A stretch of 64,000 bases of DNA, from NCBI RefSeq assembly GCF_026013645.1, contig NZ_CP110224.1, positions 1,302,001 through 1,366,000 of the forward strand. Reading direction: 5' to 3'. The notes under the pieces were generated by a model that searched no databases, had not been told where the DNA came from, and saw only the letters and a list, made by a program, of their open reading frames with translations. This DNA is from Virgibacillus natechei (lineage in GTDB: Bacteria; Bacillota; Bacilli; Bacillales; Amphibacillaceae). Positions 44,275 through 50,988 of the stretch are shown one piece after another (within the stretch, counting starts at the first letter, position 1; every line of letters begins with the position of its first letter). The translations under genes and the position numbers were made by a program.

Positions 44275-44403
44275 TTATCGCGCTGGGTGATCACATTCGT
44301 CACAAAGGTTAATATAGCAATCTGCCTTTTCATTGATGTCATACCCGCAGTTCTTGCATTGCTTCTTTGGCAAATTTCTGAAAAATTCTAAAACATTTAT
44401 CAT
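44275..44403 (-). CDS. yhfH: YhfH-like zinc-ribbon microprotein
   Basis: A 42-residue protein: a short helix (INVLEFFRNLPKK) then CKNCGYDIN and CDECDHPAR, i.e. two CxxC pairs forming a zinc ribbon. This matches the small YhfH family of Bacillus, found like here next to yhfI and of unknown function. Start ATG has GGGAGG (ten bases away) on the minus strand, and a terminator follows. It is shorter than usual gene-calling cutoffs. Divergent from yhfI. Confidence 0.85.
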   Translation of the reverse strand: MINVLEFFRNLPKKQCKNCGYDINEKADCYINLCDECDHPAR

Positions 44404-44505
44404 GAATTAGCCTCCCTCTTCTTTGTATTTACATCATTGTACTATAACAATATTCATTTAGTCAACACTGTGTTACAACATATTTTAAAAAAGGAGTGGA
44501 TTTTT

Positions 44506-45234
44506 ATGAAATTAACAGTTATCGGATGCTGGGGTGGCTATCCCGCGCCAAATGGTGCAACATCTTCGTATTTAATTGAAAACGATAATTTTTCCTTACT
44601 GATTGATGTAGGGAGTGGAGCATTATCCAAGTTACAACAGTATAAACAGGTATCTGCTCTTGATGCAGTCATGGTATCGCATTATCATCATGATCATGTC
44701 GCGGACATTGGCGTATTACAGTATGCCAAGCTCGTCCAATCTTTTGTAGAAGGCAATAAGGAAGTTTTACCTATATATGGACATGCTGAGGACAAAGAAG
44801 GATTTGATTCCTTGACCCATCACTATACAAAAGGAGTTTCCTATGACCCTGCCAAAGGGTTGAAAATCGGGCCATTTTATATTAGATTTTTACAAACTAA
44901 TCATCCAGTTCCGTGTTATGGTATGCGGATTACAGATGGCAGCAGCACAATTGTCTATACAGCTGATACAAGTTATAAAGAAGCATGGATTGATTTTGCT
45001 AGAGATGCAGATTTGCTCATCACAGACTGCAATTTTTATGCGGACCAAGACGCTACAAAAGCAGGTCATATGACTAGTAAAGAAGGCGCTTCGATTGCGG
45101 CAAATGCAAATGTGAAAGAGTTGCTGTTAAGTCATTTGCCACAATATGGCGATAACCAGCAATTAGTTCAGGAAGCGAAGCTATATTTTAAAGGAGATGT
45201 ACATTTAGCAACAGAGGGATTTACTTGGAATTAA
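44506..45234 (+). CDS. yhfI: Metallo-beta-lactamase-fold hydrolase YhfI
   Basis: A 242-residue MBL-fold protein with the metal motif SHYHHDHVADIG (HxHxDH, about 58-69), further ligands in TNHPVPCYGMRI, TADTSYKE (Asp) and LLSHLPQYG (His). The architecture is that of the RNase Z/phosphodiesterase-like YhfI group; substrate unknown. The N-terminus MKLTVIGCWGGYPAPNGATS is standard for the family, so the ATG after AAAAAGGAG is used rather than the longer frame. Confidence 0.88.
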   Translation: MKLTVIGCWGGYPAPNGATSSYLIENDNFSLLIDVGSGALSKLQQYKQVSALDAVMVSHYHHDHVADIGVLQYAKLVQSFVEGNKEVLPIYGHAEDKEGFDSLTHHYTKGVSYDPAKGLKIGPFYIRFLQTNHPVPCYGMRITDGSSTIVYTADTSYKEAWIDFARDADLLITDCNFYADQDATKAGHMTSKEGASIAANANVKELLLSHLPQYGDNQQLVQEAKLYFKGDVHLATEGFTWN

Positions 45235-45311
45235 ACCAGTTGTATGTTTTGATTGCTACTATTTTTTGCAGTAAACTAGATAGAAGAGACATTTAAAGGA
45301 GGACTGTTACG

Positions 45312-46307
45312 ATGAAATTTATAGATAATCAAGGTATTACTGATCCAATGATTAATCTTGCATTGGAGGAATATATTTTAGAGAATTTTGGTGAACAAGA
45401 TACATATTTATTATTCTATATCAATAAGCCATCTATTATAATTGGTAGAAACCAGAACTCTGTTGAGGAGATTAATACGGATTATGTTGACGAACATGGA
45501 ATAAAAGTTGTACGTCGCTTATCAGGCGGGGGTGCTGTGTATCATGATGAACAGAATTTGAATTTCAGTTTTATAACACAGGATGACGGAGAAAGCTTTC
45601 AAAACTTCCAAAAATTCACCCAGCCAATGGTAGATGCTTTAAATAAAATTGGTGTGCCTGCCGAGTTACATGGAAGAAATGACCTTGCTGCGGAAGGGCG
45701 TAAAATTTCTGGTAACGCTATGTTTTCAACAAAAGGGCGGATGTTCAGTCATGGAACATTAATGTTGGATTCTGAAATTGAACACGTTGTTTCAGCTTTA
45801 AATGTAAATAAGGAAAAAATTAAATCGAAAGGCATCAAATCCATTCGTAGTCGTGTAGCAAATATCTCTGAATTTCTGGAAGAGAAAATTACGATGAACG
45901 AATTCAAGGAACTTATTTTGCGGCATGTTTTTGATGTAGAAGATGTAAAGGATGTTCCACGTCATGAATTAACAGAAAAAGATTGGAAAAACATTTACCA
46001 AATTTCCAAAGAACGCTATCAGCAATGGGAGTGGAATTATGGTAAGTCTCCATCCTTTAATATTCAGGAATCGCATAAATTCGATGCTGGTTTAGTGGAT
46101 GTTCGTCTGGATGTAAAAAAAGGGATCATCGAAAACTGTAAAATTTATGGGGACTTCTTTGGTGTTGGAAATATACAAGTTATAGAAGACAGCCTGACTG
46201 GTGTGCGTCATGAGCGTAAAGCGATTGAAAAAGCGTTAGCAGATGTAGATGTGCCGCATTATCTTGGTAGAATTGCGAAGGAAGATTTCATTAATTTAAT
46301 TTACTAA
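45312..46307 (+). CDS. lplJ: Lipoate-protein ligase LplJ
   Basis: A 331-residue ligase that activates free lipoate with ATP and attaches it to 2-oxoacid dehydrogenase and glycine-cleavage proteins. Lipoate/AMP site VVRRLSGGGAVYHDEQNLNF (about 71-90), RNDLAAEGRKISGNAM (about 117-132) and the C-terminal accessory domain starting near residue 250 (WEWNYGKSPSFNI). Length and domain layout match LplJ (YhfJ) of B. subtilis, including its place before lcfB. RBS AAAGGAGG. Confidence 0.93.
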   Translation: MKFIDNQGITDPMINLALEEYILENFGEQDTYLLFYINKPSIIIGRNQNSVEEINTDYVDEHGIKVVRRLSGGGAVYHDEQNLNFSFITQDDGESFQNFQKFTQPMVDALNKIGVPAELHGRNDLAAEGRKISGNAMFSTKGRMFSHGTLMLDSEIEHVVSALNVNKEKIKSKGIKSIRSRVANISEFLEEKITMNEFKELILRHVFDVEDVKDVPRHELTEKDWKNIYQISKERYQQWEWNYGKSPSFNIQESHKFDAGLVDVRLDVKKGIIENCKIYGDFFGVGNIQVIEDSLTGVRHERKAIEKALADVDVPHYLGRIAKEDFINLIY

Positions 46308-46319
46308 CATTTCTGCTGA

Positions 46320-46351
46320 GAAAAGCTCATTCTGTTGATGAGCTTTTTTCT
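46320..46351 (+). terminator. lplJ terminator
   Basis: Stem AAAAGCTCAT / ATGAGCTTTT with T-run, 12 bases after lplJ, separating it from the FadR-controlled gene. Confidence 0.88.
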
Positions 46352-46366
46352 TTTCTTAATTTAGAC

Positions 46367-46395
46367 TTGAATTAAATTCGTGATTATTCTATAAT
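46367..46395 (+). promoter_or_regulatory. Sigma-A promoter of lcfB
   Basis: TTGAAT, a 17-base spacer and a perfect TATAAT. The FadR operator starts at the next base, so it covers the transcription start. Confidence 0.8.
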
Positions 46396-46427
46396 TAGTA
46401 AATGAATGAATAATCATTCATTTACTA
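46396..46427. promoter_or_regulatory. FadR operator of lcfB
   Basis: A 32-bp near-perfect palindrome whose core ATGAATGAATAATCATTCAT is the known Bacillus FadR (YsiA) box. FadR represses fatty-acid degradation genes until long-chain acyl-CoA binds it; lcfB is a known target in B. subtilis. Binding here is inferred from the match. Confidence 0.85.
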
Positions 46428-46444
46428 ATTTAAGGGGGATTTTA

Positions 46445-47983
46445 ATGAATTTAAGCGATCAATTATCAATTACTGCAAAGAATTATCCGTCAAAAACTGC
46501 TTATGTTTTTCAAGACGAAGAGACGAGCTATATGGAATTAGAAAGTTCCGTAAAAAAGTTTGCTTCACAATTAGAGAAGTTAGGTTATCAAAAAGGGGAT
46601 CATGTTGCTTTAATTGTTGGGAACAGTCCGTATTATATAGCAGGACTGTACGGGGCACTTCGATTGGGCCTAGTCGTTATACCAATCAATCCATTATATA
46701 CACCGCATGAAATGAGTTATATTTTAAATAATGGTGATGTTAAAGCTGTTATTACAATGGATATATTACTCGATAAATTTGTCGCCATTGATGATCAGCT
46801 ACCAAAGGTGAACCATTACATATCCTGTGAATCAGGTGCAGAGGTTGATCTGGATAATCATACCCTTTCCTCTAAAATGAAATCGTTTACAGTGATGGTT
46901 CAGGGAGGATCAGTTGATTACGTAGGGCCAAACATAAACGAAGATGATGCGGCCATTATATTATATACTTCTGGGACAACTGGGAAGCCAAAAGGTGCCA
47001 TTTTATCGCATCATAATTTATACTCCAATGCACGAGACGTTGCAGATTATTTAACAATAACCAGGGAAGACCGGGTTGTTGCAGCTTTACCTATGTTCCA
47101 TGTTTTTTGTTTAACGGTGTCGTTAAATGCACCGTTAATAAATGGAGGAACTGTTTTAATTATGCCGACATTCTCTCCTTCAGAAGTATTTCGAATGACA
47201 AAAGACCATCATGCAACCGTATTTGCCGGTGTACCGACAATGTATAATTATCTATTGCAAAGTGCAAAAGAAAATAAAGATAGTTTTTCCGGAATCCGTT
47301 TATGTATTTCTGGCGGAGCATCCATGCCTGTTTCGTTGTTAAAAGATTTTGAACAAGCATTTGATGTAAATATATCAGAAGGGTACGGATTATCAGAAGC
47401 AAGCCCAGTTACGTGCTTCAATCCATTAGATCGCCCTCGAAAACCTGGCTCTATTGGAAGAAGTATCATCCATGTTGAAAATAAAGTGGTTGATGAACGT
47501 GGTGATGAAGTTGAAATAGGTGAAGTAGGGGAATTAATCGTACAAGGCCCTAATGTGATGCAGGGATACTATAATTTTCCGGAAGAGACCTCTGTTGCAC
47601 TGAGAGATGGTTGGCTTTATACAGGTGATATGGCTCAGATGGATGATGAGGGATATTTTTATATTGTGGATCGAAAAAAAGATTTGATTCTTGTCGGTGG
47701 ATATAATGTTTATCCCAGGGAGGTAGAAGAAGTACTATATTCCCATCCAAACGTAATGGAAGTAGCTGTAGTTGGAGTACCAGATCCAGAATTAGGCGAA
47801 GCAGTAAGAAGTTTTGTGGTTGTGAGTGATCCCACAATAACAGAAGAGATTTTAGCTGACTTTTGTAAAGAACAATTGGTAAAATATAAAATTCCAACTC
47901 AGATTGAATTTCTAGATGAATTACCGAAAAACACGACAGGAAAAATTCTCAGAAGAAGTCTTCGGGACAAAGTAACCAATTAA
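46445..47983 (+). CDS. lcfB: Long-chain fatty-acid CoA ligase LcfB
   Basis: A 512-residue acyl-CoA synthetase of the ANL superfamily that activates fatty acids with ATP and CoA. P-loop-like motif IILYTSGTTGKPKGAILSH (about 168-186), A5 region SEGYGLSEASPVT, A7 WLYTGDMAQMDDEGYF, A8 hinge VDRKKDLILVGGYNVYPREV and catalytic Lys in PKNTTGKILRRSLR. ATG after AAGGGGG is used; the longer frame would start inside the FadR operator. The R1 repeat begins on the base after its TAA. Confidence 0.93.
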   Translation: MNLSDQLSITAKNYPSKTAYVFQDEETSYMELESSVKKFASQLEKLGYQKGDHVALIVGNSPYYIAGLYGALRLGLVVIPINPLYTPHEMSYILNNGDVKAVITMDILLDKFVAIDDQLPKVNHYISCESGAEVDLDNHTLSSKMKSFTVMVQGGSVDYVGPNINEDDAAIILYTSGTTGKPKGAILSHHNLYSNARDVADYLTITREDRVVAALPMFHVFCLTVSLNAPLINGGTVLIMPTFSPSEVFRMTKDHHATVFAGVPTMYNYLLQSAKENKDSFSGIRLCISGGASMPVSLLKDFEQAFDVNISEGYGLSEASPVTCFNPLDRPRKPGSIGRSIIHVENKVVDERGDEVEIGEVGELIVQGPNVMQGYYNFPEETSVALRDGWLYTGDMAQMDDEGYFYIVDRKKDLILVGGYNVYPREVEEVLYSHPNVMEVAVVGVPDPELGEAVRSFVVVSDPTITEEILADFCKEQLVKYKIPTQIEFLDELPKNTTGKILRRSLRDKVTN

Positions 47984-48135
47984 GAACAAAAGCGCAAGCG
48001 CCCGTTTAGCGACGTACAAACTGCGCTCAGCGCTGCGGATGGTTCAACGTTGCCATGCAAAGTGGCGGTTTTAGTTGAATCTCCTTTTCCGCAATGAGAT
48101 TAGATGAACTTGACTTATCGCCAGTAAGATAGGGA
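47984..48135 (+). repeat. Dispersed repeat R1, copy D (left part only)
   Basis: Starts at the base after the lcfB stop (GAACAAAAGCGCAAGCGCCC) and runs through GGTTCAACGTTG..AAGTGGCGG to GAACTTGACTTATCGCC, where homology to copies B and C ends. The remaining 240 bases to comK include the hairpin GGCTCGCCTTGAGCGAGCC at 48144-48162 and otherwise only AT-rich sequence. Confidence 0.8.
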
Positions 48136-48276
48136 ATCACCATGGCTCGCCTTGAGCGAGCCACTATCTATCATGAATAAAAAATGTGATGATCAACTTC
48201 TACAGAAAATGGTGCAGAACATGCCGAAATAGAGGGTGTATTGTAAGTAAAAGTACAATCATTGAATTTTTTTCAA

Positions 48277-48289
48277 AAAATTGTGTTTT
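48277..48289 (+). promoter_or_regulatory. ComK-box (AT-box) upstream of comK
   Basis: AAAA-TTGTG-TTTT fits AAAA-N5-TTTT exactly, 84 bases before the comK start codon. A second box with correct phasing is not clear. Positive autoregulation by ComK is known in B. subtilis; here it is inferred. Confidence 0.5.
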
Positions 48290-48372
48290 CTTGTAGCTTT
48301 TTATGTAGAATTTTGGTATATTACATGTAAGCCACTTTCTTTTCGCTTTATAAACGAAAGGAAAAAATAATA

Positions 48373-48903
48373 ATGATTAAAGATTTTAATACTCCATCAT
48401 GTGAAATTACCCCTATGACAATGGCAATTATACCGAAACTGGATAGAAATGGATTATCTGCTTTGATAGTAGAAGAAGACCTAGAGTATGTTGTTGACTC
48501 TCCTCCGAGCAAAATTATAGAAGCTGCTTGTAAGTTTTTTGGAGTTAGCCTACAAGGAAGAAAAGAAGGTGCACGTAATATTTCTGGAATTACACACAAA
48601 GCACCAATCTCCGTTGCTCCTTCTAGTGGAATATATTTTTTTCCTACAGCCGCACCAACGAACCACAAGTGCTCATGGCTATCTCATTCCCATATTGATC
48701 GAGTAGATAAAGCGGAAAATAATTGTGCCGAAATAACGTTTACTAATGGAAGGAAAATAACGCTTGATGTTTCTAAAGGTTCCATACAGAATCAAGTGAA
48801 CCGCACGGCGCAATATCGTTATTTACTGGATAGTCGATTTAAGTATTTGAATAGAAATCGGACTGAAGTGGTGGCAGATCCCTCTTTACCGAATTCACCA
48901 TAA
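48373..48903 (+). CDS. comK: Competence transcription factor ComK
   Basis: A 176-residue homologue of ComK, the master activator of DNA-uptake genes. Conserved blocks are all present: CEITPMTMAIIP, FFGVSLQGRKEGARNISGIT (two adjacent blocks around residues 56-75), HKAPISVAPSSGIYFFPTAA, NHKCSWLSHSHIDRV and ISLDVSKGSIQNQVNRTAQY-like region (here TLDVSKGSIQNQVNRTAQYR). Shorter than the 192-residue B. subtilis protein, mainly at the C-terminus. RBS AAAGGA is modest. Its 3' end overlaps the opposing YhjD-like gene by 65 bases, giving antisense transcripts. Confidence 0.92.
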   Translation: MIKDFNTPSCEITPMTMAIIPKLDRNGLSALIVEEDLEYVVDSPPSKIIEAACKFFGVSLQGRKEGARNISGITHKAPISVAPSSGIYFFPTAAPTNHKCSWLSHSHIDRVDKAENNCAEITFTNGRKITLDVSKGSIQNQVNRTAQYRYLLDSRFKYLNRNRTEVVADPSLPNSP

Positions 48904-49240
48904 GTTCTTCTATAATTGTTTCTACTTTTTTTCTAATAGCTGGATTAAAATAGTTTCGCTTTTCTTCCCGACCGTTACAATAGAACATAAATGAAGAAAA
49001 TGAATCATTCTTGTTTAATTTTACAACTTTCATTTTACTGTTTTTCATTGTTTTTTGTAGTTGTCTACGTTCATTTGTTGCTTCAAGTCCCATTTTTTTC
49101 AATAGCCCAGTATAAGGTTCTTTAATTTTAAAATTTCCATTCTGGATGTTTTCGATATCTTGCTGTATAACAACAATAGCCATCGAAAGAAAGAGAAATC
49201 GTGACCCCACATTTAATTCTTGATCAGTAAGATAGCGCAT
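48839..49240 (-). CDS. YhjD-like protein
   Basis: A 133-residue protein resembling B. subtilis YhjD (unknown function): LTDQELNVGSRFLFLSMAIV opens it, FKIKEPYTGLLKKMGLEATN lies near the middle and YFNPAIRKKVETIIEELM near the end. Mostly helical with a basic central part. The internal ATG is used because GGAGGT lies nine bases upstream. Convergent with and overlapping comK by 65 bases. Confidence 0.7.
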   Translation of the reverse strand: MRYLTDQELNVGSRFLFLSMAIVVIQQDIENIQNGNFKIKEPYTGLLKKMGLEATNERRQLQKTMKNSKMKVVKLNKNDSFSSFMFYCNGREEKRNYFNPAIRKKVETIIEELMVNSVKRDLPPLQSDFYSNT

Positions 49241-49445
49241 GGTTGAATACCTCCTTTTAAGAACTAATGTTCCCTTGCATTTCATTATACGATATAATGA
49301 AGAAAAAATACACAAGAATACATTAAAGTGAAAAGAAAGTGGCTAAATATTTCATATGACTAGACACCTTTGAATGGTATACATTAAGTTATATATAAGG
49401 AAAATAATTTAGTCGTTGGATATTTAAATGAGGAGATTTAACTAA

Positions 49446-50096
49446 ATGTACGTAATGAACATCACTGATCCAACTAGTTGGAGAACGATCATTGAAAAAG
49501 AGGGACTAGAAGCATTCATTATGGAATTACTGGGTGAGTATGAGAGCTTAGGACCGATTCCAGGGTTTGTACTAACGTTTATTGAATCGTTTTTGCCTTT
49601 TTTGCCATTGATTGCATTTGTTATTGCAAACGCTGCGGCATATGGATTATTGAAAGGGTTTCTTGTCTCATGGAGTGCTACGAGTATTGGTTCAATTATC
49701 GTATTTCTCATTTTTCGAAAACTAAGAAACAAGCGTTGGGTTAGAAAAATAAGTGAAAATAAGCAAGTAAAAAAGGTAACGGTTTGGGTAGAAAACCATG
49801 GATTTGGCCCACTCTTTTTATTGTTATGCTTCCCGTTTTCACCTTCTTCCATTATTAATATTGTTGCTGCTCTTTCAAATATCAGTGTGCACCAATTTAT
49901 TTTAGCTGTATTGCTAGGGAAGACTGTCATGGTTTTTTCGATAGCATATATTGGTTCAAGTATAATGGAATTTGCTCAAAATCCGTTTCGAACAATTATA
50001 GTAGGTCTGTGTATTATATTATTTTGGATAATAGGTAAATATTTTGAAAAATTATTGCAAAAGAAATCTATACCTGATGAAAACCCCTATAATTAG
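49446..50096 (+). CDS. TVP38/TMEM64 (SNARE-associated, DedA-like) membrane protein
   Basis: A 216-residue membrane protein of the VTT/DedA superfamily, like B. subtilis YhjE. Re-entrant-loop motif at FVIANAAAYGLLKGFLVSWS and following SIGSIIVFLIFRKLR, and HGFGPLFLLLCFPFSPSSI before NIVAALSNISVHQFIL are typical. The family includes lipid scramblases and flippases for undecaprenyl phosphate or phosphatidylethanolamine; the substrate here is unknown. AGGAGA RBS. Precedes a signal peptidase gene as yhjE precedes sipV. Confidence 0.85.
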   Translation: MYVMNITDPTSWRTIIEKEGLEAFIMELLGEYESLGPIPGFVLTFIESFLPFLPLIAFVIANAAAYGLLKGFLVSWSATSIGSIIVFLIFRKLRNKRWVRKISENKQVKKVTVWVENHGFGPLFLLLCFPFSPSSIINIVAALSNISVHQFILAVLLGKTVMVFSIAYIGSSIMEFAQNPFRTIIVGLCIILFWIIGKYFEKLLQKKSIPDENPYN

Positions 50097-50187
50097 AAAA
50101 CTTGGCAATTTCCCAAGCCCTTAGGTGAATTGCCATAGCTCGTACTTATGCAGTAGGAAAGTTTTAAGCTACCTACCTATCTGCCAA
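50096..50187 (+). repeat. R5-type repeat after the TVP38 gene
   Basis: Starts at the gene's TAG with GAAAACTTGGCAATTTCCCA then AGCCC, followed by CTTATGCAGTAGGAAAGTTT and CTACCTACCTATCTGCC. Same family as the copy at 35161, again directly after a stop codon. Confidence 0.65.
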
Positions 50188-50253
50188 GGAATAAAATGCT
50201 TTAAACCAGGGTATTCTGATTGATAGATAGGAATACCCTGGAGGAAAGTAAGC

Positions 50254-50808
50254 ATGAAAAATATTAATTACCGCAGTATTATAATTGTAACTACTTTCGC
50301 GATCGTGTTAGCGATCTCTTTCCGATCGTTTTTATTTGCAAGTTATGTAGTCGATGGGAAATCGATGGAGCCGACCTTAAATGACGGAAATTTATTAATG
50401 GTCAATAAATTTATTTACGAATTACATGAAGTTGATCGCTTTGATGTGATTGTATTTCAGAAAAATAAACAGGACGCCTATGTAAAGCGGGTAGTTGGTT
50501 TGCCTGGTGATGAGATCGAATATAAGGCTGATGAGTTTTATGTGAATGGTGAATATAGGGAGGAATCTTTCCTTGATTCATCTATTGTACAGGCTAGTGA
50601 TACACCGCCAAATACAGATGATTTTACATTAACAGAAAAAACGGGAAGGGATGAAGTTCCAGAAGGAAAGCTTTTTGTTATGGGAGATAATCGTGATTCC
50701 AGTCTAGATAGTAGATCTTTTGGGTTTATATCGATGGAACAACTTGTTGGAAAAGTTGATGTAAAATATTGGCCACTTACTCAAGCGAGTTTTACCCTTG
50801 GCAAATAG
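50254..50808 (+). CDS. Type I signal peptidase (SipV-like)
   Basis: A 184-residue membrane-anchored signal peptidase that removes Sec and Tat signal peptides. One N-terminal anchor (SIIIVTTFAIVLAISFRSFL), nucleophile Ser in VDGKSMEPTLNDGN (about 37-50), general-base Lys in AYVKRVVGLPGDEIE (about 77-91) and box E GDNRDSSLDSRSFGFI (about 148-163). Position after the yhjE homologue matches sipV of B. subtilis. Ends with its own terminator. Confidence 0.92.
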   Translation: MKNINYRSIIIVTTFAIVLAISFRSFLFASYVVDGKSMEPTLNDGNLLMVNKFIYELHEVDRFDVIVFQKNKQDAYVKRVVGLPGDEIEYKADEFYVNGEYREESFLDSSIVQASDTPPNTDDFTLTEKTGRDEVPEGKLFVMGDNRDSSLDSRSFGFISMEQLVGKVDVKYWPLTQASFTLGK

Positions 50809-50815
50809 CTATGTT

Positions 50816-50857
50816 AAAGCTTCTATCTTTGATAAAATAAGATAGAAGCTTTATTTT
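50816..50857 (+). terminator. Signal peptidase gene terminator
   Basis: Perfect 14-bp stem AAAGCTTCTATCTT / AAGATAGAAGCTTT followed by ATTTTT. Confidence 0.88.
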
Positions 50858-50861
50858 TGGC

Positions 50862-50952
50862 AGATAGGAAAGTATACTTTCTTAAGCAGTTAAGAAAGCA
50901 AAGAACTTATTTCTAAGAATCCCTTTAACGAATGCGAAGGTTTCTAAGGCAA
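50862..50952 (+). repeat. Repeat upstream of addB, related to the yhaQ stem-loop
   Basis: AAAGCAAAGAACTTATTTCT then AAGAATCCCTTTAACGAATGC and AAGGTTTCTAA closely follow the right half of the hairpin at 10321-10402; the left half is missing. It begins with GCAGATAGGAAAG, an R5-like end. Confidence 0.55.
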
Positions 50953-50988
50953 TCCGTTATATCTAATTGAATGAATGGGGGAGAAATG

